Source: Acetofilamentum sp.
GTDB lineage: Bacteria > Bacteroidota > Bacteroidia > Bacteroidales > JAFGUD01
Direction of reading: 5' to 3'
Length of the DNA stretch: 8,357 nt
NCBI GenBank assembly: GCA_020722645.1
Contig: DYKL01000140.1
Span: forward strand, 1 to 8,357
The translations under genes and the position numbers were made by a program. The notes under the pieces were generated by a model. That model saw only the letters and a program-made list of their open reading frames with translations, did not search any database and was not told where the DNA came from. How positions within the stretch are numbered: position 1 is the stretch's first letter; the number at the start of each line of letters is the position of its first letter. Below, one piece after another: positions 1 through 8,081 of this stretch.

Positions 1-118
1 ACGAATTATTGTTATTAATATTAAGCAAATTATGTTTGAACGACCAACAAATTAGCAAATAATTAAAAATCAACAACTTGCAAATTGGCTAATTAAAAAA
101 TTAACGAACTATTGATAA
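1..118. repeat. AT-rich intergenic DNA with degenerate GCAAATTA-like repeats
   Basis: This is the left part of the intergenic region before rsgA, with no coding capacity seen. A short word recurs in variant form: GCAAATTA at 25-32, GCAAATAATTA at 55-65 and GCAAATTGGCTAATTA at 80-95. AATTAGC (50-56) and GCTAATT (88-94) are inverted copies that could close a 31-base loop. The words are simple and the region is very AT-rich, so chance or drift from an old repeat are both possible. I infer a decayed intergenic repeat and do not assign a function. Confidence 0.3.
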
Positions 119-122
119 TTTA

Positions 123-153
123 TTGTTTGACAAAAATAGAATTTTTAAATTTG
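123..153 (+). promoter_or_regulatory. Bacteroidota-type promoter for rsgA and the downstream genes
   Basis: TAAATTTG at 146-153 matches the Bacteroidota -7 consensus TAnnTTTG exactly. TTG at 123-125 lies 20 bases upstream, in the range expected for the -33 element. Transcription would start near 160, giving a very short leader before the ATG at 171. It is the only good match in the 170 bases ahead of the first gene and probably drives the five closely spaced genes that follow. The assignment rests on motif and spacing only, and AT-rich DNA yields chance matches. Confidence 0.5.
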
Positions 154-170
154 TACCAAAATTTTAATGA

Positions 171-1118
171 ATGAGCACAGATTTTTTGGAAGGTAGAGTA
201 TTGAAGTCAACAGGCAGCTGGTATGATGTATACAGCAATAAGCAAATTTATAAATGTAAAATCAGAGGCAAATTAAGAACAAAAGGTTACGAAAGCACAA
301 ATCCTGTTGCAGTTGGAGATTTTGTAATTTTTCACCTCGAAAATAAAGACACAGGTGTAATTACAGAAATAAAAGATAGAAAAAACAGCATTGTCAGACA
401 ATCAACCAATTTGTCAAAAAAAATGCACTTAATTGCTTGCAACGTTGATTTAGCTGTAATTGTAGTTTCTCTTAAAAATCCGGCGACACCTGTTGAATTT
501 ATTGACAGATTTTTGGTAAGTGCAGAAGCATACAGCATTCAGGCATCAATAATTTTTAACAAAACTGATTTATATACAGCCGAAGATTTTTCTACTCTCG
601 AAGAATTAGAAAATACATACAACAAAATCGGCTATAAAACATATAGATTTTCTATTATCGAACCAAACAATAAAGATGAAATAATTAATATTTTTAAAGA
701 CAAAACTACTGTAATTTCAGGCAATTCAGGAGTTGGGAAAACATCTATAATCAATTTGATTAGTCCTGACTACAATTTAAAAACTGAAGAAATTTCTGAC
801 AAGCATAAAACCGGAAAACATACAACTACTTTTGCCGAAATGTTTGAACTTATTTTTGGTGGATTTATTATAGACACGCCCGGAATAAGAGCCTTTGGCG
901 TATCTTTTCTGGAAAAGGAAGACATTGCTCATAATTTCCCTGAAATGTTCAATCTTTTGGACAAATGTAAGTATTACAATTGCAGACACATTGATGAGCC
1001 GGGTTGTGCTGTTAAAGAAGCGTTCGATAAAGGTGAAATTGCTTATTCAAGATATAAAAGTTATTTGAATATTATACTCGAAGAACAAAGCAAATACAGA
1101 AAAGACGACTATGAGTAG
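171..1118 (+). CDS. rsgA: Ribosome small subunit-dependent GTPase A (RsgA/YjeQ)
   Basis: RsgA is a cytoplasmic GTPase that binds the maturing 30S ribosomal subunit and helps late assembly and release of RbfA. The 315-residue protein is full length for the family. An N-terminal OB-fold covers about residues 1-75 (EGRVLKSTGSWYDV near its start). The GTPase domain is circularly permuted, which is diagnostic: G4 NKTD (130-133) comes before G1 GNSGVGKT (184-191), G2 around KHTTT (216-220) and G3 DTPG (235-238). The C-terminal zinc site is intact as C266, C271, H273 and C279. The start at 171 is preferred because the OB-fold begins almost at once; the nearby ATG at 167 is in another frame and soon hits a stop. 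No Shine-Dalgarno is present. It is first in a run of five co-directional genes, 50 bases before the next. Function is assigned with high confidence. Confidence 0.97.
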   Translation: MSTDFLEGRVLKSTGSWYDVYSNKQIYKCKIRGKLRTKGYESTNPVAVGDFVIFHLENKDTGVITEIKDRKNSIVRQSTNLSKKMHLIACNVDLAVIVVSLKNPATPVEFIDRFLVSAEAYSIQASIIFNKTDLYTAEDFSTLEELENTYNKIGYKTYRFSIIEPNNKDEIINIFKDKTTVISGNSGVGKTSIINLISPDYNLKTEEISDKHKTGKHTTTFAEMFELIFGGFIIDTPGIRAFGVSFLEKEDIAHNFPEMFNLLDKCKYYNCRHIDEPGCAVKEAFDKGEIAYSRYKSYLNIILEEQSKYRKDDYE

Positions 1119-1168
1119 CAAAAGTAGTTGAAATAAAATGAAAATAAATGAACTAATAAAAAAAACAG

Positions 1169-2776
1169 ATGACAAAAAAAATATTGCTTTTCTTAACCAT
1201 TTTATTGCTTTTCAATTTTTTTTCTAAAGCACAGGAATATAATTATCCATTAAACTACTATTTCAGAAATAATGTTGAAATGAATTTGAACATTTCAGAT
1301 ACTTTTGTTCATTCATCATTTTTGCCTTTAAGAGTTTCATATACAGAAAATATTATCAACAAAAAAAACATTCTTTTAAATCAAAAAAGACATGAATTTG
1401 CTAAAAAATTACCGTTAAGTTTTATTTGGACTCGTTTAATTGCAGAAGATATTATTACAGTAAAATCAAAAAACATTGAATTTTCAATAACACCGGTTCT
1501 GGATTATTACAAAACAAACTCTAAAAATGACACTAACTTTTATTTTCAAAACACACGCGGATTTTATGTTAACGGAACATTAGGCAATAATTTGTCTTTT
1601 TTCTCTGATTTTTACGAAAATCAAGGCTACTTTCTTCCATATATTGATAATAAAATACAATCAAACTTTATAGTTCCCGGACAAGGTGCATGGAAATATT
1701 TTGGAGAACAAAAAAAAGGAAGAGATTTTAATTTTGCTTCAGGTTATTTATCCTTTACTCCGTTTAAGTTCTTAAATATTCAAGCCGGACAATCAAAACA
1801 TTTTGTCGGCTCAGGTTATCGTTCGTTATTACTTTCAGACAATGCTTTTTCTTATCCTTTTTTGAAATTTGATTTCACTCTTAACAAACTTCAGTTTGTT
1901 GCTTTATTTACAGAGTTTGAGAGCTTCAGAACGAAATATTATTATTATCACTACAAAAATCACGGGACATTTTTATTTTTAAATTACAGTCCGTTTAAAA
2001 ATACTGAAATTGGACTTTTTGAAGGTATTATCTGGCAAACTTCGGATTTCGAAAACTATTTAAAAAGATTTCCGGCTTTATATTTTGTCCCAATTCCCCT
2101 ACTCCGCCAAATAATCTATGGTCTTAATGATAATAACAATTCCGTGTTAGGACTTAACTTTAAAACTAATTTGCTGAAATTTACAGAAATATACTCACAA
2201 TTTGCAATTGATAATTTTGCAGCTTCTGATTTTCAAAAACGATATGCTTATCAAGCAGGATTTAAAATTTATGATGCCTTTATTCAAAAAATTTCATTTG
2301 CCAAACTTTTTATGCAAGCTGAATATAATTTCGCAAAACCTTACACATATTCTCACGAAAATTTCAGACAATCATACACTCATTATAACGAACCCTTAGC
2401 TCATACATTAGGAGCAGGTTTTAACGAATTTATAGCAATTGCCAATTTACAAATTTTTAATTTCTCTTTTTACTATAAATACAACAACATAACAACATCA
2501 CTTGATTCAAATTCAACAAATTTCGGTTCAAATATTCTTTTGCCAAATACTACTGCGAATTTTATGAATCAAAAAAATTTTGTAGGTCAGGGAAACAAAA
2601 CATTAATTTTGTGGCATAGTTTTAATATAGCTTATATTATAAACCCGAAAACAAATTTGCAAGTGTTTTTTTCTTTAAATCAAAGAAAAATATCAAATGA
2701 AATTGATAATAATAAATTGTTTTTTGTATCTTTCGGAGTTAAAAATTCACTGAAAAATTTTTATTACGACTTTTAG
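1169..2776 (+). CDS. Putative outer-membrane beta-barrel protein, RemB/Wzi-like
   Basis: The 535-residue protein starts with a clear signal peptide (about residues 1-21: MTKK, a Leu/Phe-rich core, cleavage probably after SKA before Q22). The rest is rich in aromatic and alternating polar/hydrophobic residues with many short strand-like segments and ends in Tyr-Tyr-Asp-Phe; a terminal Phe is typical of outer-membrane barrels. The best landmark is GSGYRSLLLSDNAFSYPFLK at 214-233, which I recall as a conserved block of the Bacteroidota RemB family (a Flavobacterium johnsoniae gliding-motility protein), related in fold to the capsule-assembly barrel Wzi. This is recalled similarity, not a search result, and does not imply that the organism glides. 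It starts 50 bases after rsgA and ends 12 bases before mqnC, so it is probably co-transcribed. No other barrel, SusC/D or Por-secretion gene is nearby. Its being a secreted envelope protein is well supported; its exact role is open. Confidence 0.75.
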   Translation: MTKKILLFLTILLLFNFFSKAQEYNYPLNYYFRNNVEMNLNISDTFVHSSFLPLRVSYTENIINKKNILLNQKRHEFAKKLPLSFIWTRLIAEDIITVKSKNIEFSITPVLDYYKTNSKNDTNFYFQNTRGFYVNGTLGNNLSFFSDFYENQGYFLPYIDNKIQSNFIVPGQGAWKYFGEQKKGRDFNFASGYLSFTPFKFLNIQAGQSKHFVGSGYRSLLLSDNAFSYPFLKFDFTLNKLQFVALFTEFESFRTKYYYYHYKNHGTFLFLNYSPFKNTEIGLFEGIIWQTSDFENYLKRFPALYFVPIPLLRQIIYGLNDNNNSVLGLNFKTNLLKFTEIYSQFAIDNFAASDFQKRYAYQAGFKIYDAFIQKISFAKLFMQAEYNFAKPYTYSHENFRQSYTHYNEPLAHTLGAGFNEFIAIANLQIFNFSFYYKYNNITTSLDSNSTNFGSNILLPNTTANFMNQKNFVGQGNKTLILWHSFNIAYIINPKTNLQVFFSLNQRKISNEIDNNKLFFVSFGVKNSLKNFYYDF

Positions 2777-2788
2777 AAACATATTATA

Positions 2789-3883
2789 ATGAGGCTTATA
2801 GACATATATCAAAAAGTACTGAATCTTGAAAATCTCACAAAAGACGAAGCGATTAGTCTTTATATAGATGCTCCAACAAGTGAATTAACCTTTCTGGCTC
2901 ACGAATTAAGAAAAATTCATAAAAATGATGATAAAAAGGTAGGTTGGATAATAGACCGGAACGTAAATATAACAAATGTTTGTATAGCTCAATGCAAATT
3001 CTGCAATTTTTGCCGAAAACCTAATGACCCCGATTCTTATATCACTTCTTTGGAACAATACATTGAAAAAATTGATGAAATGTACAAAATCGGGGGGCGA
3101 CAACTTCTTTTACAAGGAGGACTACATCCCGATTTATCATTAAATTTTTATGTTAATTTATTTAAACAACTTAAAAGCCTATATCCCGACTTAAAATTAA
3201 ATGCTCTGAGTCCTGCTGAAATTGTACACATTTCAAAAAAAGAAAACTTGAATTACTCAGAAGTTTTAAGTAAACTAAACGAAGCAGGTTTAGACAGTTT
3301 GCCCGGTGCCGGTGCTGAAATTTTATCAGACAGAGTCAGAGCAATAGTATCACCAGCAAAATGCACAGCTACACAATGGGCTGATGTTATGAGAGCTGCA
3401 CATCTTATAAATTTGCCGACTTCCGCAACTATGATGTTCGGTTTTATTGAAACTTTAAATGAAAGAATTGACCATTTGATTTTATTAAGAGATATTCAAG
3501 CCGAAAAACCAAAAAACAACTTTGGTTTTGTTACTTTTATTCCTTGGACATATCAACCCGAAAACACAAAACTTCAGAATTTATATCCTGATTTAAAAAA
3601 AGCTTCAGCAATAGAATACATCAGAACTGTAGCAATCAGCAGAATAATTTTAAACAATATTCAAAATATTCAAACATCTTGGCTGACAGTTGGCAAAGAT
3701 ATTGCACAGATAACTTTATATGGAGGAGCAAATGATTTTGGTTCAATAATGATTGAAGAAAACGTTGTATCAGCTGCCGGTGCTAAATATTCTTTTGATA
3801 AAGAACAAATACAAAAAAGCATTAAAGAAGCCGGTTTTGTCCCTTTACAAAGAAATCAAAAGTATGAATTTATAGAACAATAA
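2789..3883 (+). CDS. mqnC: Cyclic dehypoxanthinyl futalosine synthase (radical SAM, menaquinone synthesis)
   Basis: MqnC is the cytoplasmic radical SAM enzyme that cyclises dehypoxanthine futalosine in the futalosine route to menaquinone. The 364-residue protein has the expected length. The iron-sulfur cluster motif CX3CX2C is formed by C65, C69 and C72, preceded by a segment (IIDRNVNITNV) typical of MqnC. Other family blocks are LLLQGGLHPDL (106-116), LNALSPAEIVHISK (137-150), LDSLPGAGAEIL (168-179), SATMMFGFIETLNERIDHL (212-230), FIPWTYQPENT (250-260) and YGGANDFGSIMIEENVVSAA (311-330). The related radical SAM enzyme MqnE is less likely because these blocks fit MqnC better; CofH/CofG-type F420 enzymes are more distant relatives. 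It lies 12 bases after the barrel gene and 29 bases before the sensor gene. No other menaquinone gene is in the window, so the pathway must be completed elsewhere. The start codon ATG at 2789 fits the family N-terminus. Confidence 0.93.
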   Translation: MRLIDIYQKVLNLENLTKDEAISLYIDAPTSELTFLAHELRKIHKNDDKKVGWIIDRNVNITNVCIAQCKFCNFCRKPNDPDSYITSLEQYIEKIDEMYKIGGRQLLLQGGLHPDLSLNFYVNLFKQLKSLYPDLKLNALSPAEIVHISKKENLNYSEVLSKLNEAGLDSLPGAGAEILSDRVRAIVSPAKCTATQWADVMRAAHLINLPTSATMMFGFIETLNERIDHLILLRDIQAEKPKNNFGFVTFIPWTYQPENTKLQNLYPDLKKASAIEYIRTVAISRIILNNIQNIQTSWLTVGKDIAQITLYGGANDFGSIMIEENVVSAAGAKYSFDKEQIQKSIKEAGFVPLQRNQKYEFIEQ

Positions 3884-3912
3884 AATTTTCAATATATACA
3901 AACTAAATAAAA

Positions 3913-6189
3913 ATGAAACTCAGAATAAAAATATTATTATACATCATTTTCAGCACTGCTCTGATTTTTATTACAAGTGTCGGATATATAAATTATCGCT
4001 ACTGGCAATATACCAAAAATATGGCTATTCAAATTTCTGATTTATACGCCAAACAAAATGCAACAACTGCCCAGAGTATTTTAAACAGTGACTTAAAAAT
4101 TGTTCAGACTCTCGAAAATGTCTTTTTAGGCTATTCAAAGTTGGATTCTGATTTGAGAAACAGTATTTATCAACAAATATTAGCTGATGTACTTACAAAT
4201 AATTCAAATTTATTAGCTGTTTGGATGAGTTGGGAAATTTCGGCAATAGATGCAAAATGGAATTTACCTTATGGTAGAGAAAGAACTGTATGTTTCTGGT
4301 CAATGGGAAATCCGACATTTAATATTGACAGCGCAAACTTAGAAGGAGACGTCCCGGGCACTCCATACTTCCTATTAAAATCAGGCGTTGAAAAAAACGT
4401 TTTGACAGACCCATACTTTTACTCATATACAAGCGATACAGGTTCTACATTTCTTGAAACAAGTATTGCTCAAAGTATTAAAATAGGAGACAGATTTGTC
4501 GGAATGGTTGGAATTGATGTTTCTTTACAAAGATTTCAAAAACTTTTACAAGAGTTAAAGCCTTTTGAAAACAGCCATATTTTAATCGTATCAAACAACG
4601 GTACTATTGTAGCATTCCACAACGAATCTCTTCAAGGTAAAAAAATTGATAAAATGTTCCCTGAATACAATAAATATAATGTAATTCAAAAAATTAAAGA
4701 CGGAGACCAATTTAATTTTTTTATCGAAAAAGAAGATGGAACAACTGATTACGTCTCTTTTTATCCGGTTAAAATAGAAGACTCGACTTTACCCTGGAGT
4801 TTAGGTTTTATTGTTTCTACTTCTGTAATTACTCAGAACATTAAAGAAAATTCTGTTATCTTAATGATATTTTCAATCATTTCATTGTTTATAATTTCTA
4901 TCATAATTTGGACAGTATTATCAATTATTGTCCGACCTATTGAAAAGACAACAAAATCATTGGAAAATCTTAGTATGGGTAGCGCTACTTCTGATTTAAA
5001 AATTAACTACAATTCAAAAGATGAACTCGGCAGAATGGCAAAAGCTGTAAATATTCTTATAGATTCTTTGCTGCGAACAAATAAATTTGCACAAGAAATT
5101 GGTCAGGGAAATTTGAATGCAAAATATGAACTATCCGGCAAAAAAGATATTCTTGGTCAATCACTGATAGAAATGCGTGATAACCTGATAAAAGCACAAT
5201 CAGAAGAACAACACAGAAGAGAACAATCAGATACAATGGCTTGGATGCAAAACGGAATTACAGAAATTAACGAAATTCTTCGAGAAAAAACTGAAAATAT
5301 TGATGTTTTAGCTTCTGAACTTATTAAATTTATTGTTAAATATACAAAATCTGTTCAGGGTGGTTTTTACCTGATTGAAGAAAAGGACGGAGAAAAATAT
5401 ATTGATTTAAAAGCCGCTTATGCCTTTGACAGAAAAAAAGAATTAAAATCAAAACTTGAACTTGGCGAAGGTTTAGTAGGTAGGGTTATTAAAGAAAAAG
5501 CACACGTGAACCTTCACAATTTGCCGGAAGGCTACCTATATGTTAGATCCGGATTAGGTGATAAATCTCCCCACAATCTGATTATTATACCGCTTATTTT
5601 TGAAGACACTGTTCTTGGTGCTTTTGAACTTGCAGGATTTAATCAATATACCGACAATGACCTTGATTTTCTTAATCAGATTGCAGTCAGAATAACATCA
5701 TCTGTTTCAGTTTTATTAAAAAATGTTGAAACTACAAATCTTTTAAAGGAATCGCAATTACAAACTGCTACTTTTGAAATGAAAGAACGTCAGTTTATGA
5801 AACAAAAAACAAAACTGAACGAAAAACAAAAAGAAATTGATATCAAGTCTTCAATTCTTTCTACTGCTATAAATGCAATTAAAACAATAGGTATGTATCT
5901 TGAGCTTGATTTGGAAAAAACAATTTTAGATACTAATGATTATATTTTAAAAGAATTTGAAGTGCCACGAGAACAAATAATTGGTAAAAAAATTACAGAT
6001 ATTACAATAATCCCTCAAACAGCAACTCTTTGGTATGCAAAATTTTGGAACGATATTATTAAAGGTGATATTAGAAAGAAAAAAACTGTCTATAATATCG
6101 AAAACAAAGAGATAGAATTCACTGAAACATTTTTTAAAATAACTGACGCTAATAATGTACATAAAATAGTAATTTTTGGCGTAAAATAA
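3913..6189 (+). CDS. Membrane sensor protein: dCache, HAMP, GAF and PAS, no output domain
   Basis: This 758-residue protein is built like the front half of a sensor kinase or chemoreceptor. Residues 6-27 form a first membrane helix. Residues 28-312 are a periplasmic region of dCache type (WMSWE near 105, then GMVGIDVSLQRF near 197 and SNNGTIVAFHN near 227). Residues 315-338 are a second membrane helix, followed by a HAMP linker (about 339-390) with the RPIE and DELGRM landmarks and a second HAMP-like repeat (about 394-430). A GAF domain covers about 455-602 (LGEGLVGRVIKEKA, IIIPLIFEDTVLGAFELAGF). A charged coiled coil (about 603-648) leads to a PAS domain (about 650-757) that runs to the stop. 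I see no His-kinase H-box or ATPase N/G boxes, no GGDEF, EAL, adenylate cyclase or PP2C motif and no chemoreceptor signalling tip. The frame ends cleanly with TAA 8 bases before gltX. It probably signals through a partner protein. Ligand and partner are unknown. Confidence 0.88.
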   Translation: MKLRIKILLYIIFSTALIFITSVGYINYRYWQYTKNMAIQISDLYAKQNATTAQSILNSDLKIVQTLENVFLGYSKLDSDLRNSIYQQILADVLTNNSNLLAVWMSWEISAIDAKWNLPYGRERTVCFWSMGNPTFNIDSANLEGDVPGTPYFLLKSGVEKNVLTDPYFYSYTSDTGSTFLETSIAQSIKIGDRFVGMVGIDVSLQRFQKLLQELKPFENSHILIVSNNGTIVAFHNESLQGKKIDKMFPEYNKYNVIQKIKDGDQFNFFIEKEDGTTDYVSFYPVKIEDSTLPWSLGFIVSTSVITQNIKENSVILMIFSIISLFIISIIIWTVLSIIVRPIEKTTKSLENLSMGSATSDLKINYNSKDELGRMAKAVNILIDSLLRTNKFAQEIGQGNLNAKYELSGKKDILGQSLIEMRDNLIKAQSEEQHRREQSDTMAWMQNGITEINEILREKTENIDVLASELIKFIVKYTKSVQGGFYLIEEKDGEKYIDLKAAYAFDRKKELKSKLELGEGLVGRVIKEKAHVNLHNLPEGYLYVRSGLGDKSPHNLIIIPLIFEDTVLGAFELAGFNQYTDNDLDFLNQIAVRITSSVSVLLKNVETTNLLKESQLQTATFEMKERQFMKQKTKLNEKQKEIDIKSSILSTAINAIKTIGMYLELDLEKTILDTNDYILKEFEVPREQIIGKKITDITIIPQTATLWYAKFWNDIIKGDIRKKKTVYNIENKEIEFTETFFKITDANNVHKIVIFGVK

Positions 6190-6197
6190 AATTTATT

Positions 6198-7712
6198 ATG
6201 AGCGTAAGAGTAAGATTTGCTCCCAGTCCGACAGGTCCTTTACACATCGGGGGAGTCAGAACGGCTTTGTTTAATTATTTATTTGCAAAAAAAAACAATG
6301 GTAAACTAATCCTTAGAATTGAAGATACTGACCAGACAAGATACGTTGAAGGTGCAGAAAACTACATTGTTGAAGCACTTCAATGGGTTGGAATCGAGTT
6401 TGACGAAAGTGTGCAAAAAGGTGGCATTTATGCACCATACAGACAATCTGACAGAAAAAATATTTATTCGGAACAGATAAACTTTCTTCTGAAAAATAAA
6501 AAAGCATACTACGCATTCGATACTCCAGAAGAATTAGAACAAATGCGTATTCATCTGCAAGAATCAAAAACGCCTGTTCAACATTACAACTTCATTACAA
6601 GAGACAAAATGAAAAATTCTTTTACCCTGTCTGATGAAGATGTAAAACAAAAAATAACATCAGGTGAACCGTATGTAGTAAGATTTGATATGCCTGCAAA
6701 TAAGGAAGTTATAATGAACGACTTAATCAGAGGTGAAATAAAAGTCAATTCATCTACACTTGACGATAAAATTCTTTTTAAATCAGATGGTCTGCCAACT
6801 TATCACTTAGCAAATATTGTTGATGACCATTTAATGGAAATAACTCACGTTATCAGAGGCGAAGAATGGTTGCCATCATTACCTTTACATATTCTTTTAT
6901 ACGATGCATTCGGCTGGAATCCACCCGAATTTGCTCATTTACCACTTATTTTAAAACCAAACGGTAAAGGGAAATTAAGCAAAAGAGACGGGGACCAAGG
7001 CGGCTTTCCTGTTTTCCCGATTGAATGGATTGACCCTTCTACTAATGAAAAATCAACAGGTTACAGAGAATACGGTTACCTTCCGCAAGCTGTTGTAAAT
7101 ATGCTGGCTCTTTTGGGTTGGAATCCGGGAACAGAGCAGGAAATATTTTCTATTTCTGAATTATCAGAACTTTTTGACATACTTAAAGTTCAAAAAGCAG
7201 GAGCAAAATTTGACCCTAAAAAAACTAAATGGTTTAATCAACAGCATCTTAAAAAACTTGATACTAATGCATTAGCCGAAATATACAATAAAGATTTAAA
7301 AACTAAAAATATTGACGCAAAATTTGATTTTGTTGCAAAAGTTGTCGATTTAGTAAAAGATAGAGCAGTATTTGCTTCAGACTTGTGGGATTTAAGCAAT
7401 TACTTTTTCATTCCACCGGAAAATTATGATGAAAAAGCTGTCAAAAAATTCTGGAAAGATGACACATTGGATATAATCAGACATTTGCATTCTCTTTTTT
7501 CAGGATACAACGATTTTACATCAAATACAATTGAAAACAATGTTAAAGTGTGGATTGAACAAAATCAACTGTCGTTTGGTAAAGTTTTAAATCCATTGAG
7601 AATACTATTAGTCGGAAATACAATCGGACCACATTTATTCGATATTATTGAATTATTAGGCAAAGAAGAAACACTAAAAAGAATTTCAAAAGGGATTAAA
7701 AAATTTTCATAA
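6198..7712 (+). CDS. gltX: Glutamyl-tRNA synthetase
   Basis: GltX charges tRNA-Glu with glutamate in the cytoplasm. The 504-residue protein is full length for the class I enzyme. The ATP-binding HIGH-type motif is HIGG (16-19) within FAPSPTGPLHIGG, and the second signature is KLSKR (259-263). RIEDTD (40-45), DGLPTYHLANIVDDH (197-211) and HVIRGEEWLPS (217-227) are further conserved blocks. After KLSKR an extra stretch, about 264-295 (GFPVFPIEWIDP then GYREYGYLP), matches what I recall of Bacteroidota GltX. The N-terminal zinc-site cysteines of the E. coli enzyme are replaced: where CYC would lie there is AFD (106-108), so no zinc is expected there. The C-terminal half is the helical anticodon-binding domain. 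The ATG follows the sensor stop by 8 bases, so the two are probably co-transcribed. No promoter of its own was found. A non-discriminating enzyme cannot be ruled in or out by eye. Confidence 0.97.
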   Translation: MSVRVRFAPSPTGPLHIGGVRTALFNYLFAKKNNGKLILRIEDTDQTRYVEGAENYIVEALQWVGIEFDESVQKGGIYAPYRQSDRKNIYSEQINFLLKNKKAYYAFDTPEELEQMRIHLQESKTPVQHYNFITRDKMKNSFTLSDEDVKQKITSGEPYVVRFDMPANKEVIMNDLIRGEIKVNSSTLDDKILFKSDGLPTYHLANIVDDHLMEITHVIRGEEWLPSLPLHILLYDAFGWNPPEFAHLPLILKPNGKGKLSKRDGDQGGFPVFPIEWIDPSTNEKSTGYREYGYLPQAVVNMLALLGWNPGTEQEIFSISELSELFDILKVQKAGAKFDPKKTKWFNQQHLKKLDTNALAEIYNKDLKTKNIDAKFDFVAKVVDLVKDRAVFASDLWDLSNYFFIPPENYDEKAVKKFWKDDTLDIIRHLHSLFSGYNDFTSNTIENNVKVWIEQNQLSFGKVLNPLRILLVGNTIGPHLFDIIELLGKEETLKRISKGIKKFS

Positions 7713-7726
7713 AATTGTTGATAAAT

Positions 7727-7757
7727 TTTGTTTTTCCCTAAAATTTCATTTTCTTTG
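7727..7757 (+). promoter_or_regulatory. Promoter of rpsT
   Basis: TTTCTTTG at 7750-7757, followed by CAG, matches the Bacteroidota -7 consensus TAnnTTTG at all fixed positions except the second. TTTG at 7727-7730 supplies the -33 element, with a 19-base spacer. Transcription would begin near 7764, giving a leader of about 36 A/T-rich bases before the rpsT ATG. This is the strongest promoter candidate in the window and suggests that rpsT is expressed on its own as well as, possibly, by read-through from gltX. Confidence 0.65.
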
Positions 7758-7799
7758 CAGACCAATTTTAAAACCAAAATTTAACTAAAGACAAAAGAT

Positions 7800-8069
7800 A
7801 TGGCTCATCATCAATCAGAAAAAAAGAGTATTCGTAAAAACGAAAAAAGAAGAATTGAAAATAAATATTACGCAAGAACAACAAGAAACGCATTAAAAGT
7901 TCTACGTACTACAGAAAACAAAGAAGAAGCTTTAAAAATGTACCCAAAAATTAGCTCGATGATCGATAAATTAGCTAAAAGAGGACAAATTCATAAAAAC
8001 AAAGCAGCAAATTTAAAATCTAAATTGATGATATATATCAACAAATTAGGACAAACAGTAACTCAATAA
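7800..8069 (+). CDS. rpsT: 30S ribosomal protein S20
   Basis: S20 is a small, basic, helical primary-binding protein of the 30S subunit that contacts 16S rRNA. The 89-residue length is normal. Recognisable family features are the N-terminal basic run (SEKKSIRKNEKRRIENKYY, about 6-24), the central ISSMIDKLAKRGQIHKNKAA segment (about 51-70) and the following LKSKL. The N-terminus reads MAHHQS where MANHKS is common, a mild variation. The A-rich leader before the ATG (AAGACAAAAGAT) has no Shine-Dalgarno, as for the other genes here. It has its own promoter upstream, and its first plausible terminator is about 160 bases past the stop, so its mRNA should carry an unusually long structured 3' UTR. 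Confidence 0.97.
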   Translation: MAHHQSEKKSIRKNEKRRIENKYYARTTRNALKVLRTTENKEEALKMYPKISSMIDKLAKRGQIHKNKAANLKSKLMIYINKLGQTVTQ

Positions 8070-8081
8070 TTTTCCTTTTAT

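Noticed and set aside
332..538. Minus-strand open frame of 68 codons inside rsgA
   Set aside because: It lies fully inside a confidently identified gene on the other strand, has no recognisable domain and is a frame shadow. The same applies to the other antisense frames within rsgA, mqnC, the sensor gene and gltX, and to the plus-strand frame at 2202-2399.
7711..7735. AAAATT and AATTTT with a following T run after gltX, as a terminator
   Set aside because: The stem is 6 bp of A-T only, which is too weak, and it overlaps the -33 element of the rpsT promoter. In DNA this AT-rich such patterns are expected by chance.
171..8069. Defence or mobile gene system hidden among the genes
   Set aside because: Each plus-strand gene is a recognisable housekeeping, envelope or sensory protein. 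No nuclease, toxin, reverse transcriptase, recombinase or phage protein was seen.
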